Below are positions 42,513-51,343 of a DNA stretch of 64,000 nucleotides, one piece after another (the first letter of the stretch is position 1; every line of letters begins with the position of its first letter). The translations under genes were made by a program, and so were the position numbers. The notes beneath the pieces are model-generated. The model had not been told where the DNA came from, did no database searches, and saw nothing but the letters and a program-made list of their open reading frames with translations. The DNA is from Candidatus Krumholzibacteriia bacterium (GTDB lineage: Bacteria > Krumholzibacteriota > Krumholzibacteriia > LZORAL124-64-63), in the NCBI GenBank assembly GCA_016744705.1, contig JADGDU010000003.1, forward strand, positions 158,145 through 222,144, in the 5' to 3' direction.

Positions 42513-44046
42513 GAGCCAACCTCTCATTCTCCATCCCAAGGGAAGCGATGGCAGCCGGCGATGAAGGCTCAAAATGAACTTGATATTCCATACTGAATTC
42601 GACTTTCTTCACCGTGACTCCCTTGATGTGCTTGGTATTGATGAGCAGTTTGCGCGGCTCTCCTGCCGCTACAAGCAATGCACTGGCTTGCAGGGCGTGT
42701 TGGAATTCCAAAAATGATTCCTGCGCTTCAGTCACTGAATCTGCTTTGCTTTCACCGCTCAGAAATAGCACTAATTGACCATCATTGGCTTCTTTCAAAC
42801 GCAAATCCTGGAAGATGATCTGATGGGGAGTCAGGTTGGCCAGGTGCAGAAGAACCGCTGCGTAGTCAGCATCATTTTCGGAAAATTCAGCAATGTGCCG
42901 TTCCTTATCCAGAAGCACACACTGGGCCTTATACACATCTGCTGCCTCATCTGCGCGGACCACAGATATTTCCAATTGTCGATGGGCATCATCGAGATAT
43001 CGATTTTGAACATTACTGGTGATCAATCCGCCCACAAGGAGAATGGGCACCATGGCCACCGCCGCCGTGGTGGTGGCCAAAACCAAACGACGTCGGGCGT
43101 CCTGTCCCAGGATCACCCGAGGCTGCTCCGGTAATAAATTGTAGGGGTTTTTCTTCAACGCCAGTGCCGCAGCCATGGCAGGGAGTAAGAGTTGGGGTTC
43201 CAACTTCCCGGATTCCAACTCAAAGCAACTGCCCAGATCCCAGTATTCAGCAGAGATGGTGGTCTCCTGTTTGAGGTGTTCGATCAAACCCTCAGCCACC
43301 TCTGGATCACCACAAACCACAATACCCTGAATATCAGGATTGAACTCCGTCTGCCGCGCAAAGAAAATGGATCGATCCACTTCAGTGGCCAGCCGCTCAT
43401 AATATTCCGCAGCATCGGTGCCATCTGACAGATCAGCCTGAAGAGGCCTCGTCAGCAGCATACTGGACTGGGTCGAAACACAGAGAAAGTGGTCCTCCTT
43501 GCTCACAAAAACAATATTCCAGGCCGCCAACTTCTGCGCCTGTGGGTGGAATTGGCGAAACATTCCATCCAAAATCATAAAGTCGGGCAGCATGCGCTGT
43601 GGCTTGGCGCCCCAAACTTTGACCTGGGCTAAGTGCTGATCCACGTCGGCACGGGGCGCGTAGAGCAGGAAAACATCTTTGGTATCTTTGTTTTCAGATT
43701 TGTTTTCTCCTTTGCGCTCGCGCCAGGACACACAATACTCATCAGGTGCGGACGACTCTTCCCGCGCGACCCAACCCGCCGCAGCCAAAGCCATTTCTTT
43801 TTTCTTCAACTTGGGCAGTGTTATGAGGGCTGTCCTTGCGTCAGAACCTGATGTCAACATGATCGTTCCCTCAGGATTATTGACCATATTCTTAATCAGG
43901 GATGAGGACGGGCCCGCAGACGTCTGGTTCTGTTCCAGATTCTCAATGCGCCAGCGCCCATGCTCCAAGGAGGAGACCCCCATAGCTACCATGGATTTTT
44001 CACCGTATCTGATGCTGTAACCCAGTTTTGTATTCAAGGAACTCAC
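42499..44046 (-). CDS. PilM-PilN fusion (GspL-like) of the pilus assembly platform
   Basis: 515 residues; GTG 44046 is used, but TTG 44037 has a better Shine-Dalgarno spacing. The N-terminal 310 residues resemble the PilM actin-like fold (KLGYSIRYGEKSMVAMG, RLATEVDRSIFFARQTEFNP and GIVVCGDPEVAEGLIEHL). A TM near 320-345 (VLATTTAAVAMVPILLVGGL) is followed by a PilN-like coiled coil and a C-terminal ferredoxin-like part. In type IV pili these are usually two proteins; the fused form resembles GspL. It anchors the ATPase and GspF to the secretin side. Confidence 0.78.
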   Translation of the reverse strand: MSSLNTKLGYSIRYGEKSMVAMGVSSLEHGRWRIENLEQNQTSAGPSSSLIKNMVNNPEGTIMLTSGSDARTALITLPKLKKKEMALAAAGWVAREESSAPDEYCVSWRERKGENKSENKDTKDVFLLYAPRADVDQHLAQVKVWGAKPQRMLPDFMILDGMFRQFHPQAQKLAAWNIVFVSKEDHFLCVSTQSSMLLTRPLQADLSDGTDAAEYYERLATEVDRSIFFARQTEFNPDIQGIVVCGDPEVAEGLIEHLKQETTISAEYWDLGSCFELESGKLEPQLLLPAMAAALALKKNPYNLLPEQPRVILGQDARRRLVLATTTAAVAMVPILLVGGLITSNVQNRYLDDAHRQLEISVVRADEAADVYKAQCVLLDKERHIAEFSENDADYAAVLLHLANLTPHQIIFQDLRLKEANDGQLVLFLSGESKADSVTEAQESFLEFQHALQASALLVAAGEPRKLLINTKHIKGVTVKKVEFSMEYQVHFEPSSPAAIASLGMENERLAHEWN

Positions 44047-44048
44047 TC

Positions 44049-45101
44049 CTAGGGACCCACGCCTGTGGGCAGATTATCCGTGACCAGAGAGGCATTGCCA
44101 TCAGGCCCCACCGAAAAAATTGTGCGTGAACTGACATTCACCTGAAGAGCTTGACCCCATCCATCAGCACCAAAAGCCACATCCAATCCCAAAGCGGGAC
44201 GGTCCGAGGACCAGGCTCCAGTCAAGACCAGTGAACCATTGTTATTGAGAACAGTCTGGGCAATTTCCAGCTTATAAAGAGTGGCTTTCCGGCCAGGGGG
44301 AACGCTGCTAATGTTGAGAGTCAAGTCATCCTCGGCGCCTTCATCATTGCTGCGATTGGGGCCAAAACTACGAACCAGAAAAACCAAAGGTGACCCGCCA
44401 CCACCGGTTTGTCCCAAGACGTAGGAAGTATTCCAGGGATCAATGAAATTTCCACTGCCGATGCCCGCATCCAGATAAACATCCGTCAGATCTCCACTGC
44501 CCCCGGGGAAGGCGGCGTGGTCCTCATAATAATGACCGGCGGCCGATCCAATGGCCCGCAATTCATCTTCACAAAAGCGTTGTTTATCTCGATTAACAGG
44601 CCCTGCGGAAACCAGATTCAGCAAATCATCGCCATCACTGGCCAGGTTCCAGGTATTGTTCAGGCGACCAAAGGTCAGCATCCGGTCAGAGCCAGAACTG
44701 GCCAGAATCAAATCGGCTGATCCCGGTGGGTTTGTCGTGGGATCCAAATCGTAGACGTATGTTTCATTAAAGGAATCGGTGCTCACTTCAGTGAGGGGGT
44801 CAGAGCGATCACCGCCCACATATGGCCCCTGCCAACCCACGAGACCAGGGTCAGCGATCAAGGCACTTAATCCTTCGCTTTCATCGGGAAAGCGACCAGT
44901 GTCTTCATAAAATGCCACCAAGGCGAGATTCAGAATTTTCAGTTCCTTGACGGTGGCTTCTTCTCTGGCCTTGATCATTTCTTTGAAAGCCATGGGCGCG
45001 ATGGTCCCCGCCATTATAGCGATGATGGCCACGGCAATAATGATCTCCATCAGGGTGAATCCCCCGCGATCAAGGCTCGCTGTTTGCTTCCGATTACTCA
45101 A
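44049..45101 (-). CDS. long pseudopilin with repeated globular modules
   Basis: 350 residues; TTG start overlaps the gspF stop (TTGA) with GGAGG nine bases upstream. A prepilin leader ends GG/FTLMEIIIAVAIIAIMAG (Glu+5). Three repeated units follow: KILNLALVAFYEDTGRFPDE with GWQGPYVGG; LRAIGSAAGHYYEDHAAFPG with IDPWNTSYVLG; and YKLEIAQTVLNNNGSLVLTG with DGWGQALQV. Each ends in a similar SxGP-like stretch (LVSAGPV, SFGPNRS, FSVGPDG). A normal GspG has one such unit, so the protein is about twice the usual length. It may be a specialised pilus-tip or major-like subunit. Confidence 0.8.
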   Translation of the reverse strand: MSNRKQTASLDRGGFTLMEIIIAVAIIAIMAGTIAPMAFKEMIKAREEATVKELKILNLALVAFYEDTGRFPDESEGLSALIADPGLVGWQGPYVGGDRSDPLTEVSTDSFNETYVYDLDPTTNPPGSADLILASSGSDRMLTFGRLNNTWNLASDGDDLLNLVSAGPVNRDKQRFCEDELRAIGSAAGHYYEDHAAFPGGSGDLTDVYLDAGIGSGNFIDPWNTSYVLGQTGGGGSPLVFLVRSFGPNRSNDEGAEDDLTLNISSVPPGRKATLYKLEIAQTVLNNNGSLVLTGAWSSDRPALGLDVAFGADGWGQALQVNVSSRTIFSVGPDGNASLVTDNLPTGVGP

Positions 45102-46300
45102 TGGATGTTGCCTCCCATTTGCATGATGGGCATGAGCAGCGACATGGCTGCCACGCAGACCACCGCCCCCATCACGGCAATGATGATGCCTTCAAAAACG
45201 GTGAATGCTTTTTTCAGATCCCGGGGGATCTCCTTGTCCAAATAATTGCTGGCTCGCATAAGAGAGTTGTCCAGGGAACCGGTTTTTTCACCCACAGCCA
45301 CCAGGCGTTGGATGAGAGGAGGGAATGACGGAGCTCCGGCAAAACTTTCAGCCAAAGATTCGCCTGTGGCCACCCGCGTGCGAATCAAGGCGAGATCCCG
45401 GGCCATCACCTGATTTCCCACCAGGCCCTGCAAAAGGTCTAAAAGGCGCAAAAGATCCAAGCCCGAAGCAAAGATCAGAGCAAAGGATTTGGAAAAGCGG
45501 GACAAGGCTATTTTCTGCAGGAAGGTGCCCAACACAGGAGTATTCATAAGAAAACGATCTCGGTTATATGCGCCTGATGGAGTGCGGAAATACAACTTCA
45601 GCCCCACAGTGACCGAAACGATGCTGCCCAGAATCAACCACCACCAATGGCCCACAAAGGCCCCCAGCGCCAAGACTCTCACAGTCAAAGTCGGCAATTC
45701 AAATCCCACATCTTCGAACATTGTCTCGAAACGAGGAATGACATAGAGCATCATCAAAAGGAACAATCCAATGATTCCCACGATGAGCATGGAAGGATAG
45801 ATCAGGGCTTGAGTAGTCTGGCTACGCAGATTGTCATTCCATTCCAGATAGTCCACCAACTCTTCAAATATTTCATCCAGGTTACCGGAGTTCTGACCGG
45901 CAGAAAGCATGGCCAGATACACCGACGAGAACACATGGGGATGCCTGGCAAAGGCTTCGTCCAGAGCGGTGCCACTGCTCACGTCTCCGCGAATATCAGC
46001 GACCACTTCCTTGAAAGGCCCTTTGGTCAATTGCTGAAAATCGGTGAGAGCCGACACGGCAGTAATGCCCGCGGAAAGACAAGTTGCCATGTGTTGGGTG
46101 AAGTCTCGCAATTCTTTTTTCCCAGCCCGTCCACTGGAAGAAAACATCTGACCGAAGCTGCCCAGAGTGGGCCGTCCCTTCAGGAGAATCAGGCCGGCTT
46201 CAAGCAACTCCGTAGCCAGCGCCTGAGAATTTTCTGCCTGGCGGATTCCCGATACGGTCTGACCCGAAGGAGTCAATGCGCTGTAACGATACTCTCTCAT
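45098..46300 (-). CDS. GspF/PilC-family inner-membrane platform protein
   Basis: 400 residues, ATGA-coupled to the upstream gspE. It has two T2SSF domains. The first (about 65-190) has FTQHMATCLSAGITAVSAL and MLSAGQNSGNLDEIFEELVD. The second (about 275-395) has LIFASGLDLLRLLDLLQGLV and VAVGEKTGSLDNSLMRASNY. Three TM segments are visible (about 170-190, 220-240, 370-395). It is the platform on which the GspE ATPase acts. Start and length fit the family. Confidence 0.92.
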   Translation of the reverse strand: MREYRYSALTPSGQTVSGIRQAENSQALATELLEAGLILLKGRPTLGSFGQMFSSSGRAGKKELRDFTQHMATCLSAGITAVSALTDFQQLTKGPFKEVVADIRGDVSSGTALDEAFARHPHVFSSVYLAMLSAGQNSGNLDEIFEELVDYLEWNDNLRSQTTQALIYPSMLIVGIIGLFLLMMLYVIPRFETMFEDVGFELPTLTVRVLALGAFVGHWWWLILGSIVSVTVGLKLYFRTPSGAYNRDRFLMNTPVLGTFLQKIALSRFSKSFALIFASGLDLLRLLDLLQGLVGNQVMARDLALIRTRVATGESLAESFAGAPSFPPLIQRLVAVGEKTGSLDNSLMRASNYLDKEIPRDLKKAFTVFEGIIIAVMGAVVCVAAMSLLMPIMQMGGNIH

Positions 46301-47973
46301 GTGACCACCCTCATGACTTCTTTCAATGTGGTCTGACCCGCCATCATTTTACACAAAGCGTCTTTGCGCAACCCTGCCTGCCCCATGTCTCGGGCAGCGT
46401 CCTCAATGAGGGAGGCATCTTTGCCATCCGCAATCAACTTGCGAATGGTCTTGTCAATGTGCAGGTATTCAAAAACAGCCAAACGACCCCTGAATCCACT
46501 GTTGCGGCACAAACTACAACCGGGGCCTTCCTGAATGTTGGCTTCCGTCAGGTCTTCCTCATTCAGCTCCATCAGTTCCATATCACGGGGATCGAGCTCG
46601 CTCGGTGCTCCACAATGTTCGCAAACCTGGCGCACCAATCTTTGGGCCAAAACCGAAACCAGAGTGGCCGAAAGTAGGAAGGGCTCCACACCCATATCCA
46701 GCAAACGGGGAATGGCGCCGGCCGCACTGTTGGTATGCAAAGTGCTAAAAACCAAGTGACCAGTCAGAGCCGCGCGGATGGCCAATTGGGCCGTCTCCAC
46801 ATCACGGATTTCCCCTACCAGGAGAATGTCCGGGTCCTGCCGCAAAATGGCCCGCAGACCTTTGGCAAAAGTAAATCCCTTGGCATTGTTGATCTGAGCC
46901 TGGTTGATCACCGGCAGCTCGTATTCCACGGGATCTTCCAGGGTGATGATTTTTGTATCGGGCTTATTCAGATATGTCAGGGCTGAATACAGAGTTGTGG
47001 TTTTACCTGAACCGGTGGGACCGGTGACCAGAATAATCCCATTGGGCTTGACGATGTCCTGCCGGAAAGTACTCTGCATTTCCGGTTCCATACCTAATTT
47101 CCCCAAGCCCACAATCAAAGCTTCTTTATCCAGAATACGGCAGACGATGCCCTCGCCATTGACGGTGGGAAAAGTAGAAACACGCAAGTCCACTTTGCGC
47201 CGACCGGTGTCAAACAGAATGCGTCCATCCTGGGGAACCCGACTTTCGGAAATGTTCATCTCAGCCAGGATTTTTACCCGTGTAGTGACGATGCTCTTAA
47301 GGTCTCCAGGCAAAATGGGGCCTTGAACCAAATGGCCATCTACCCGGTAACGGCAACGCAGGACTTTTTCTTCGGGTTCGATATGAATATCAGTGGCGCC
47401 TTCTTCCACTCCCTGGGCAATGAGATAGTGCACCAGGCGGATGAAAGGAGAATCGCCTTCCCCCAAGTTCACGCCGCTGGCCATAGCCTTCTGGCTTTTG
47501 GCAATCAGGTCATTGATTTTATTTCCGCTGCCGGATTTGATGCCGTAATATCGAACAATGGCATCCTGAATTTCACTTTCAGGAGCGTGCACCACTTCAA
47601 TATATTTGCCGGATTTGCGTCCCAGTTCATCGATGATGGCCAGATCAAGAGGATTGGCCATGGCCACTTGCAGCGTGCTGCCTTTGCGATTCAAGGGAAG
47701 CAACGAGAACCTCTCTGCATACTCCCGCTCCACCAAATCCAATTGGGCTGTATCAACTTCCGCACGGTTCAAGTCCACACAGGCAACACCAGCCTGTCCT
47801 GCCAAAACTTTGGCAATTTCATTTTCCGAACAAATGCCCAGACGCTGGAAAATCGTTCCCAGCTTTTCTTTGGTCTGGCTTTGTTCGCGAAGGGCCAAAT
47901 CCAATTTATCCGGCGTTATGATGCCGGCTTCAATCAGAATTTCGCCCAGTTTCTTTGTTTTAATTTGTGCCAT
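46297..47973 (-). CDS. GspE/PilB/MshE-family assembly ATPase
   Basis: 558 residues. It has an N-terminal MshEN/GspE-N domain (LGEILIEAGIITPDKLDLAL then IFQRLGICSENEIAKVL), which in MshE-type proteins can bind cyclic di-GMP. The ATPase core has Walker A GPTGSGKTT at 318-326, the Asp box ITLEDPVEYEL, Walker B LRQDPDILLVGEIRD and His box ALTGHLVFSTLHTN. The zinc motif CEHCG...CSLCRNSGF follows. It powers pilus or pseudopilus extension. No PilT retraction ATPase is in the window. It is the second gene of the operon, overlapping gspF. Confidence 0.93.
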   Translation of the reverse strand: MAQIKTKKLGEILIEAGIITPDKLDLALREQSQTKEKLGTIFQRLGICSENEIAKVLAGQAGVACVDLNRAEVDTAQLDLVEREYAERFSLLPLNRKGSTLQVAMANPLDLAIIDELGRKSGKYIEVVHAPESEIQDAIVRYYGIKSGSGNKINDLIAKSQKAMASGVNLGEGDSPFIRLVHYLIAQGVEEGATDIHIEPEEKVLRCRYRVDGHLVQGPILPGDLKSIVTTRVKILAEMNISESRVPQDGRILFDTGRRKVDLRVSTFPTVNGEGIVCRILDKEALIVGLGKLGMEPEMQSTFRQDIVKPNGIILVTGPTGSGKTTTLYSALTYLNKPDTKIITLEDPVEYELPVINQAQINNAKGFTFAKGLRAILRQDPDILLVGEIRDVETAQLAIRAALTGHLVFSTLHTNSAAGAIPRLLDMGVEPFLLSATLVSVLAQRLVRQVCEHCGAPSELDPRDMELMELNEEDLTEANIQEGPGCSLCRNSGFRGRLAVFEYLHIDKTIRKLIADGKDASLIEDAARDMGQAGLRKDALCKMMAGQTTLKEVMRVVT

Positions 47974-47982
47974 TTCCTGCCC

Positions 47983-48660
47983 CTACTGCTTGAACTTTCG
48001 AGCACCCAGAACGACAAAGCCAATGTCATCGCCAGTGGGCTTTTCGTTGTACACTCTGTTATCCAAACTGGTATTAAAGACGCCATCCTTACCCGCAGAA
48101 AGGACCATGACGTTGTGATATTCATTGTCCGCCGTGACCGTGCCAGGAAGACTGGGCAATGCAAAACCAATGCTCACCACGAAAGGACGCCCCCAGGGAT
48201 CGAGGGGGATTTGATCCATATACGGGCCATTCCAACCAGGACTCGTGTGAGGATTACTGCTCTCCTTATAGAGAGGATGAATATTCCCGGAGCGGTTACG
48301 AATCAGCTGTTCAGTGAGAGTCGTGGTCCCACCATGGCTGCTCCATGTTTGAGATCCAGCGGCCAAATCAGTTCCTTCAGAGATCCCCGCATTGCCTCCA
48401 CCCAATTCATAATTTCCCACCAGGCGGAAGGCTTCCGGGTTGGTATCTAAATCGGTTTGAGCAGGCCATTGACCCACATCCTTATAAAATTCAAGGATGG
48501 CATTGCCGATGACACCGGCATCGCTCTGAGCCCTGGCTACTTTGCCCTGATTGAGGTTTCTGGCCACCGGGACACCCACTGCTACTGCTAAAATGGCCAC
48601 AATGGCCACGGCGATTAGCACTTCGAACAGAGAGAAGCCGGATTTCTGCACATTCCTCAT
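47983..48660 (-). CDS. second type IV prepilin/pseudopilin, first gene of the pilus operon
   Basis: 225 residues from the ATG at 48660 (GAAGGG upstream); a Met 15 bases earlier is less likely. Short leader then G/FSLFE and VLIAVAIVAILAVAVGVPV. It is a paralogue of the plus-strand prepilin at 39000, sharing NAILEFYKDVGQWP and WNGPYMDQIPLDPWGRPF. The mature globular part has the GspG-like order. It heads the minus-strand operon just before gspE, so it may be the major or a minor pilin. A leader hairpin lies at 48690-48714. Confidence 0.9.
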   Translation of the reverse strand: MRNVQKSGFSLFEVLIAVAIVAILAVAVGVPVARNLNQGKVARAQSDAGVIGNAILEFYKDVGQWPAQTDLDTNPEAFRLVGNYELGGGNAGISEGTDLAAGSQTWSSHGGTTTLTEQLIRNRSGNIHPLYKESSNPHTSPGWNGPYMDQIPLDPWGRPFVVSIGFALPSLPGTVTADNEYHNVMVLSAGKDGVFNTSLDNRVYNEKPTGDDIGFVVLGARKFKQ

Positions 48661-48689
48661 TATTTTTCCCTTCAAAAATATGGACAGTT

Positions 48690-48714
48690 CGGCAGCCCAC
48701 CTTGGGGCTCACCG
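48690..48714 (-). promoter_or_regulatory. leader hairpin upstream of the second prepilin
   Basis: On the minus strand CGGU(G)AGCCC pairs with GGGCUGCCG across a six-base loop, with one bulged G and one wobble. It is followed by AACTGTCCATATTTTTGAAGGG, close to the plus-strand prepilin leader's ACATTTTTGAAAGG. The region 48661-48961 has no gene; apart from this hairpin and the terminator at 48881-48919 I see nothing else certain. Confidence 0.4.
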
Positions 48715-48880
48715 GATTTACCTGGTCTAAAACCGCAATTTCCGTTCCTTGAATTTCTTAAAAGCATGAAGCAGATATCTTTAACGATTCCGGGCCGGTC
48801 GGCAGGCAAAACCCGCCCAATAGACCGTATTTTTGAGGTTATTGCATTTTCCACAGGAGGGATGATAATAATTCTTCATA

Positions 48881-48919
48881 AAAAAAGATCGGCCTCGGGA
48901 ATATTCCCCAAGGCCGATC
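48881..48919 (-). terminator. intrinsic terminator of the GreA-domain gene
   Basis: Read on the minus strand, GATCGGCCT and AGGCCGATC pair around a core with a GGGAATATTCCC palindrome, and six T follow. It lies 43 bases after the GreA-domain stop. Confidence 0.85.
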
Positions 48920-48961
48920 CGGTAGATTCTGGACCATTCAGATCAGGTTCTGGTCAGGGCA

Positions 48962-51205
48962 TCAAATGGCGGACTCGATGGCCAAGACTTCCCAGGCCCG
49001 GGCATCGCCCTCTTCCCCAAACACGACCCGATCCCCTACTCTGGCGCCCATGAAAACCATGGACAAGGGTGCCTGATAATTGAGAATTTTCTTCTCAACA
49101 TCAGTATCCCAGGGGCCAAAGAAGGTGAAGACTTCCTCTTCCCCGCTCTCTTCGGAACGGGTGGTCACGCGGGTGCCAATATTGACAAAATCGCTGGAGG
49201 CCATTTCCAGATTGAAAATCACAGCCATCTTCAGGTCAGTCTCCATGCCCGTGGCCCGGCTGGCCAGCTGGTCACGTTTTTCCAAAGCTGCCGTGAATTC
49301 AGCATTTTCACTGAGGTCACCAAAACTGGCCGCTTCACCAATTTGTTTGGCCACTTCAGGAATTTCTTCCTTCACGATGTGGTTGAGGGCATCCTGAAGA
49401 GAGCGCAGACCATCTTCAGTGGTGTAAATGATGCTGGCATCTTCCCATTCCCGAGTAATGTCCCGGAAAATATCCACATGGCGACTGCGCAAATAACCCA
49501 ACAACTGGGTGCGCATGGCCGGTGAAAGACCATGGTTATCACCAATGGTGGCTTTCAGCCGAATGGCTTCCGGCTTATTGGCACTATCAATGACCTTGAG
49601 GATGGGGCCCAAACTCTGGATAGCCAAAGCCAGGCGGGCGCTCTCCAGATCTTTCAGGTATTTCTCTTCAGAGCTGAGGGCATACAATTTGCCGATGCTA
49701 TCGAGAAGACTGAACATGGCATCGGCAATCTTAGACAAAGGCAAACTTTCAATGCCTTCCAAATATTTGCCGCCTGAGCCACTGGTGTGCCTGGTGCGCC
49801 ACAACCAGCACAGAAGATCTGGGCTGGAGGACGGTTTTTCCACCACATACTCCAAGGCTTTTTCAAGCTCTGCAGTCTGCTCGCCTTCCATCAGTCCCCG
49901 GGTGATCGTATCACACAGACGCTTACCAGCGCGGCGCAGAACCAGGGCCCACACCTGTCCCCAACGATCAGGAACAGCGACCCTTACATATTGCATCACC
50001 CGCTGGAGCAAGGCTTCAGGCAGGGATTCAACCAGAGTTCCGGCATCAGGAATCTTAGCCAGCACCGCGGCCGCAGCCTTGGGATTGGGTTTGGCCACAT
50101 CCACACCCCGGGCAGCAATTTCTGCATGCAGGGCTAATCCAGCCAAGGCCACCGAAGGATCATTCTTCAGGGAAGCCATGGCCACCTTGGCCACTCCGTT
50201 ACCAAAATGAACGAGTAAACCGTTGTCATCACCGTCTTTGCTTTCGCCCCGCTTTTCTTCCCGGCTCAGTTCGTCCAGGTAAGCCTGAACTTTGCCCAGC
50301 TTTACCAAAGGTTCTTTGCTGAATTCAAATTCCCGTTTCAAACGGTCTTCGTAATTATCAGCTTGGCGCAAAAGACGGAACGTGGGTTGGCTACCACCGG
50401 ACATTCCGATCATGGGATCACGTTTCAGGTCTCGTTTGGCACCAGCCCACCAGCTCTTCCAGCCTTTTTCTCCCAGAAGACTGACCACATGGCCTTTCAG
50501 GTCACGGTACATCAGGCGGCCTTCACGCTGGGAGCGCAAAGCCATCTTCACAAAGGCCACGGCATCTTCGCCAGCCTCGGTTTTTAACCGTTCTGGATCG
50601 TAAAGGACAAGGGCGGGGAAAAAATCGCTGGGACGAGCCAGCAGTTTATGGATAGTGGACGGGCCATAGTCATCGTGGCGATCATCAAACCGCACCGTCA
50701 CAAAACCCTTGGCGGGATCGAAAGATTCCACAATGCCGGGAACCAGCCAGGACAGATCCATCACATAAAAACCAACCTGCATCTGCAGGTAGTGGAGTAT
50801 CTTGGGAACGGCTTTATCGAGAGCCACATCCGGTGGCAATAATAAGGCCAGCAGATCATCCAGGCCGTCAAAGTCGGCATATGTCGTTTTGAAGAGCCGA
50901 ACGATGGTCTTGCGCAACCCCTTGCCCTTGGGCAATTGGGTCGCAGCTTCAAGACTGGCATGGAAGGCTTCTGAAACTTCAGATTTTTCTTCCACAGACG
51001 AGATCAACATTTCAATCAGGGTGTCCGCCCGGTCAGCAGCTCCCTGGCGTCCTACCTGGCCCGCTACCGGAATCAGCTCGCGCCATGAATAATCATTAGT
51101 TTCCAGCGCCTGAACCCAAAGGCTTTCCAGTTTGTCAAAATCCTTGGCATTAGCCAACTTACCCAACTTGATCAGGGAAGGTCCACCACTCTCAATCTCA
51201 GTCAT
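48962..51205 (-). CDS. oversized GreA/GreB-domain protein
   Basis: 747 residues from the ATG at 51205 (AGAGGG five bases upstream); GTG 51211 is possible. The first 590 or so residues are largely helical with a SPOR/KOW-like stretch (FVTVRFDDRHDDYGPS) but no named domain. The last 150 residues resemble GreA: a coiled-coil with EIPEVAKQIGEAASFGDLSE and NAEFTAALEKRDQLASR, then a C-terminal FKBP-like Gre domain with VNIGTRVTTRSEESGEEEVF and VGDRVVFGEEG. GreA rescues stalled RNA polymerase. Chlamydial GreA proteins are similarly long (about 715 residues). Transcript cleavage is inferred; the tip acidic residues (GDLSEN) are present. Confidence 0.75.
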   Translation of the reverse strand: MTEIESGGPSLIKLGKLANAKDFDKLESLWVQALETNDYSWRELIPVAGQVGRQGAADRADTLIEMLISSVEEKSEVSEAFHASLEAATQLPKGKGLRKTIVRLFKTTYADFDGLDDLLALLLPPDVALDKAVPKILHYLQMQVGFYVMDLSWLVPGIVESFDPAKGFVTVRFDDRHDDYGPSTIHKLLARPSDFFPALVLYDPERLKTEAGEDAVAFVKMALRSQREGRLMYRDLKGHVVSLLGEKGWKSWWAGAKRDLKRDPMIGMSGGSQPTFRLLRQADNYEDRLKREFEFSKEPLVKLGKVQAYLDELSREEKRGESKDGDDNGLLVHFGNGVAKVAMASLKNDPSVALAGLALHAEIAARGVDVAKPNPKAAAAVLAKIPDAGTLVESLPEALLQRVMQYVRVAVPDRWGQVWALVLRRAGKRLCDTITRGLMEGEQTAELEKALEYVVEKPSSSPDLLCWLWRTRHTSGSGGKYLEGIESLPLSKIADAMFSLLDSIGKLYALSSEEKYLKDLESARLALAIQSLGPILKVIDSANKPEAIRLKATIGDNHGLSPAMRTQLLGYLRSRHVDIFRDITREWEDASIIYTTEDGLRSLQDALNHIVKEEIPEVAKQIGEAASFGDLSENAEFTAALEKRDQLASRATGMETDLKMAVIFNLEMASSDFVNIGTRVTTRSEESGEEEVFTFFGPWDTDVEKKILNYQAPLSMVFMGARVGDRVVFGEEGDARAWEVLAIESAI

Positions 51206-51290
51206 AGTCACCCTCTAAAAAAAACAGCCTAATGTGCCATAAAGAGCACCAATGATAGTCAATAAAGAGGACTGAGGAAAGGCGAGGTAT

Positions 51291-51322
51291 GAAAACAGCA
51301 CTGGTTATCCAGTGCTGTTTTC
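51291..51322 (-). terminator. terminator of the FlgD-like-domain gene
   Basis: GAAAACAGCACTGG and CCAGTGCTGTTTTC form a perfect 14-base stem with a TTAT loop. On the minus strand it lies about 20 bases after the stop at 51344 and ends in TTTTC. Confidence 0.85.
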
Positions 51323-51343
51323 AGAAACTTGTTTCAGAGTCGA

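Noticed and set aside
47323..48450. 375-codon plus-strand frame over gspE and prepilin
   Set aside because: Antisense of strongly supported genes with Walker and prepilin motifs.
48661..48714. c-di-GMP or cobalamin riboswitch upstream of the second prepilin
   Set aside because: GGGCTGCCGAA resembles the 3' end of GEMM and CCGGTGAG resembles a cobalamin box, but no other core elements are found.
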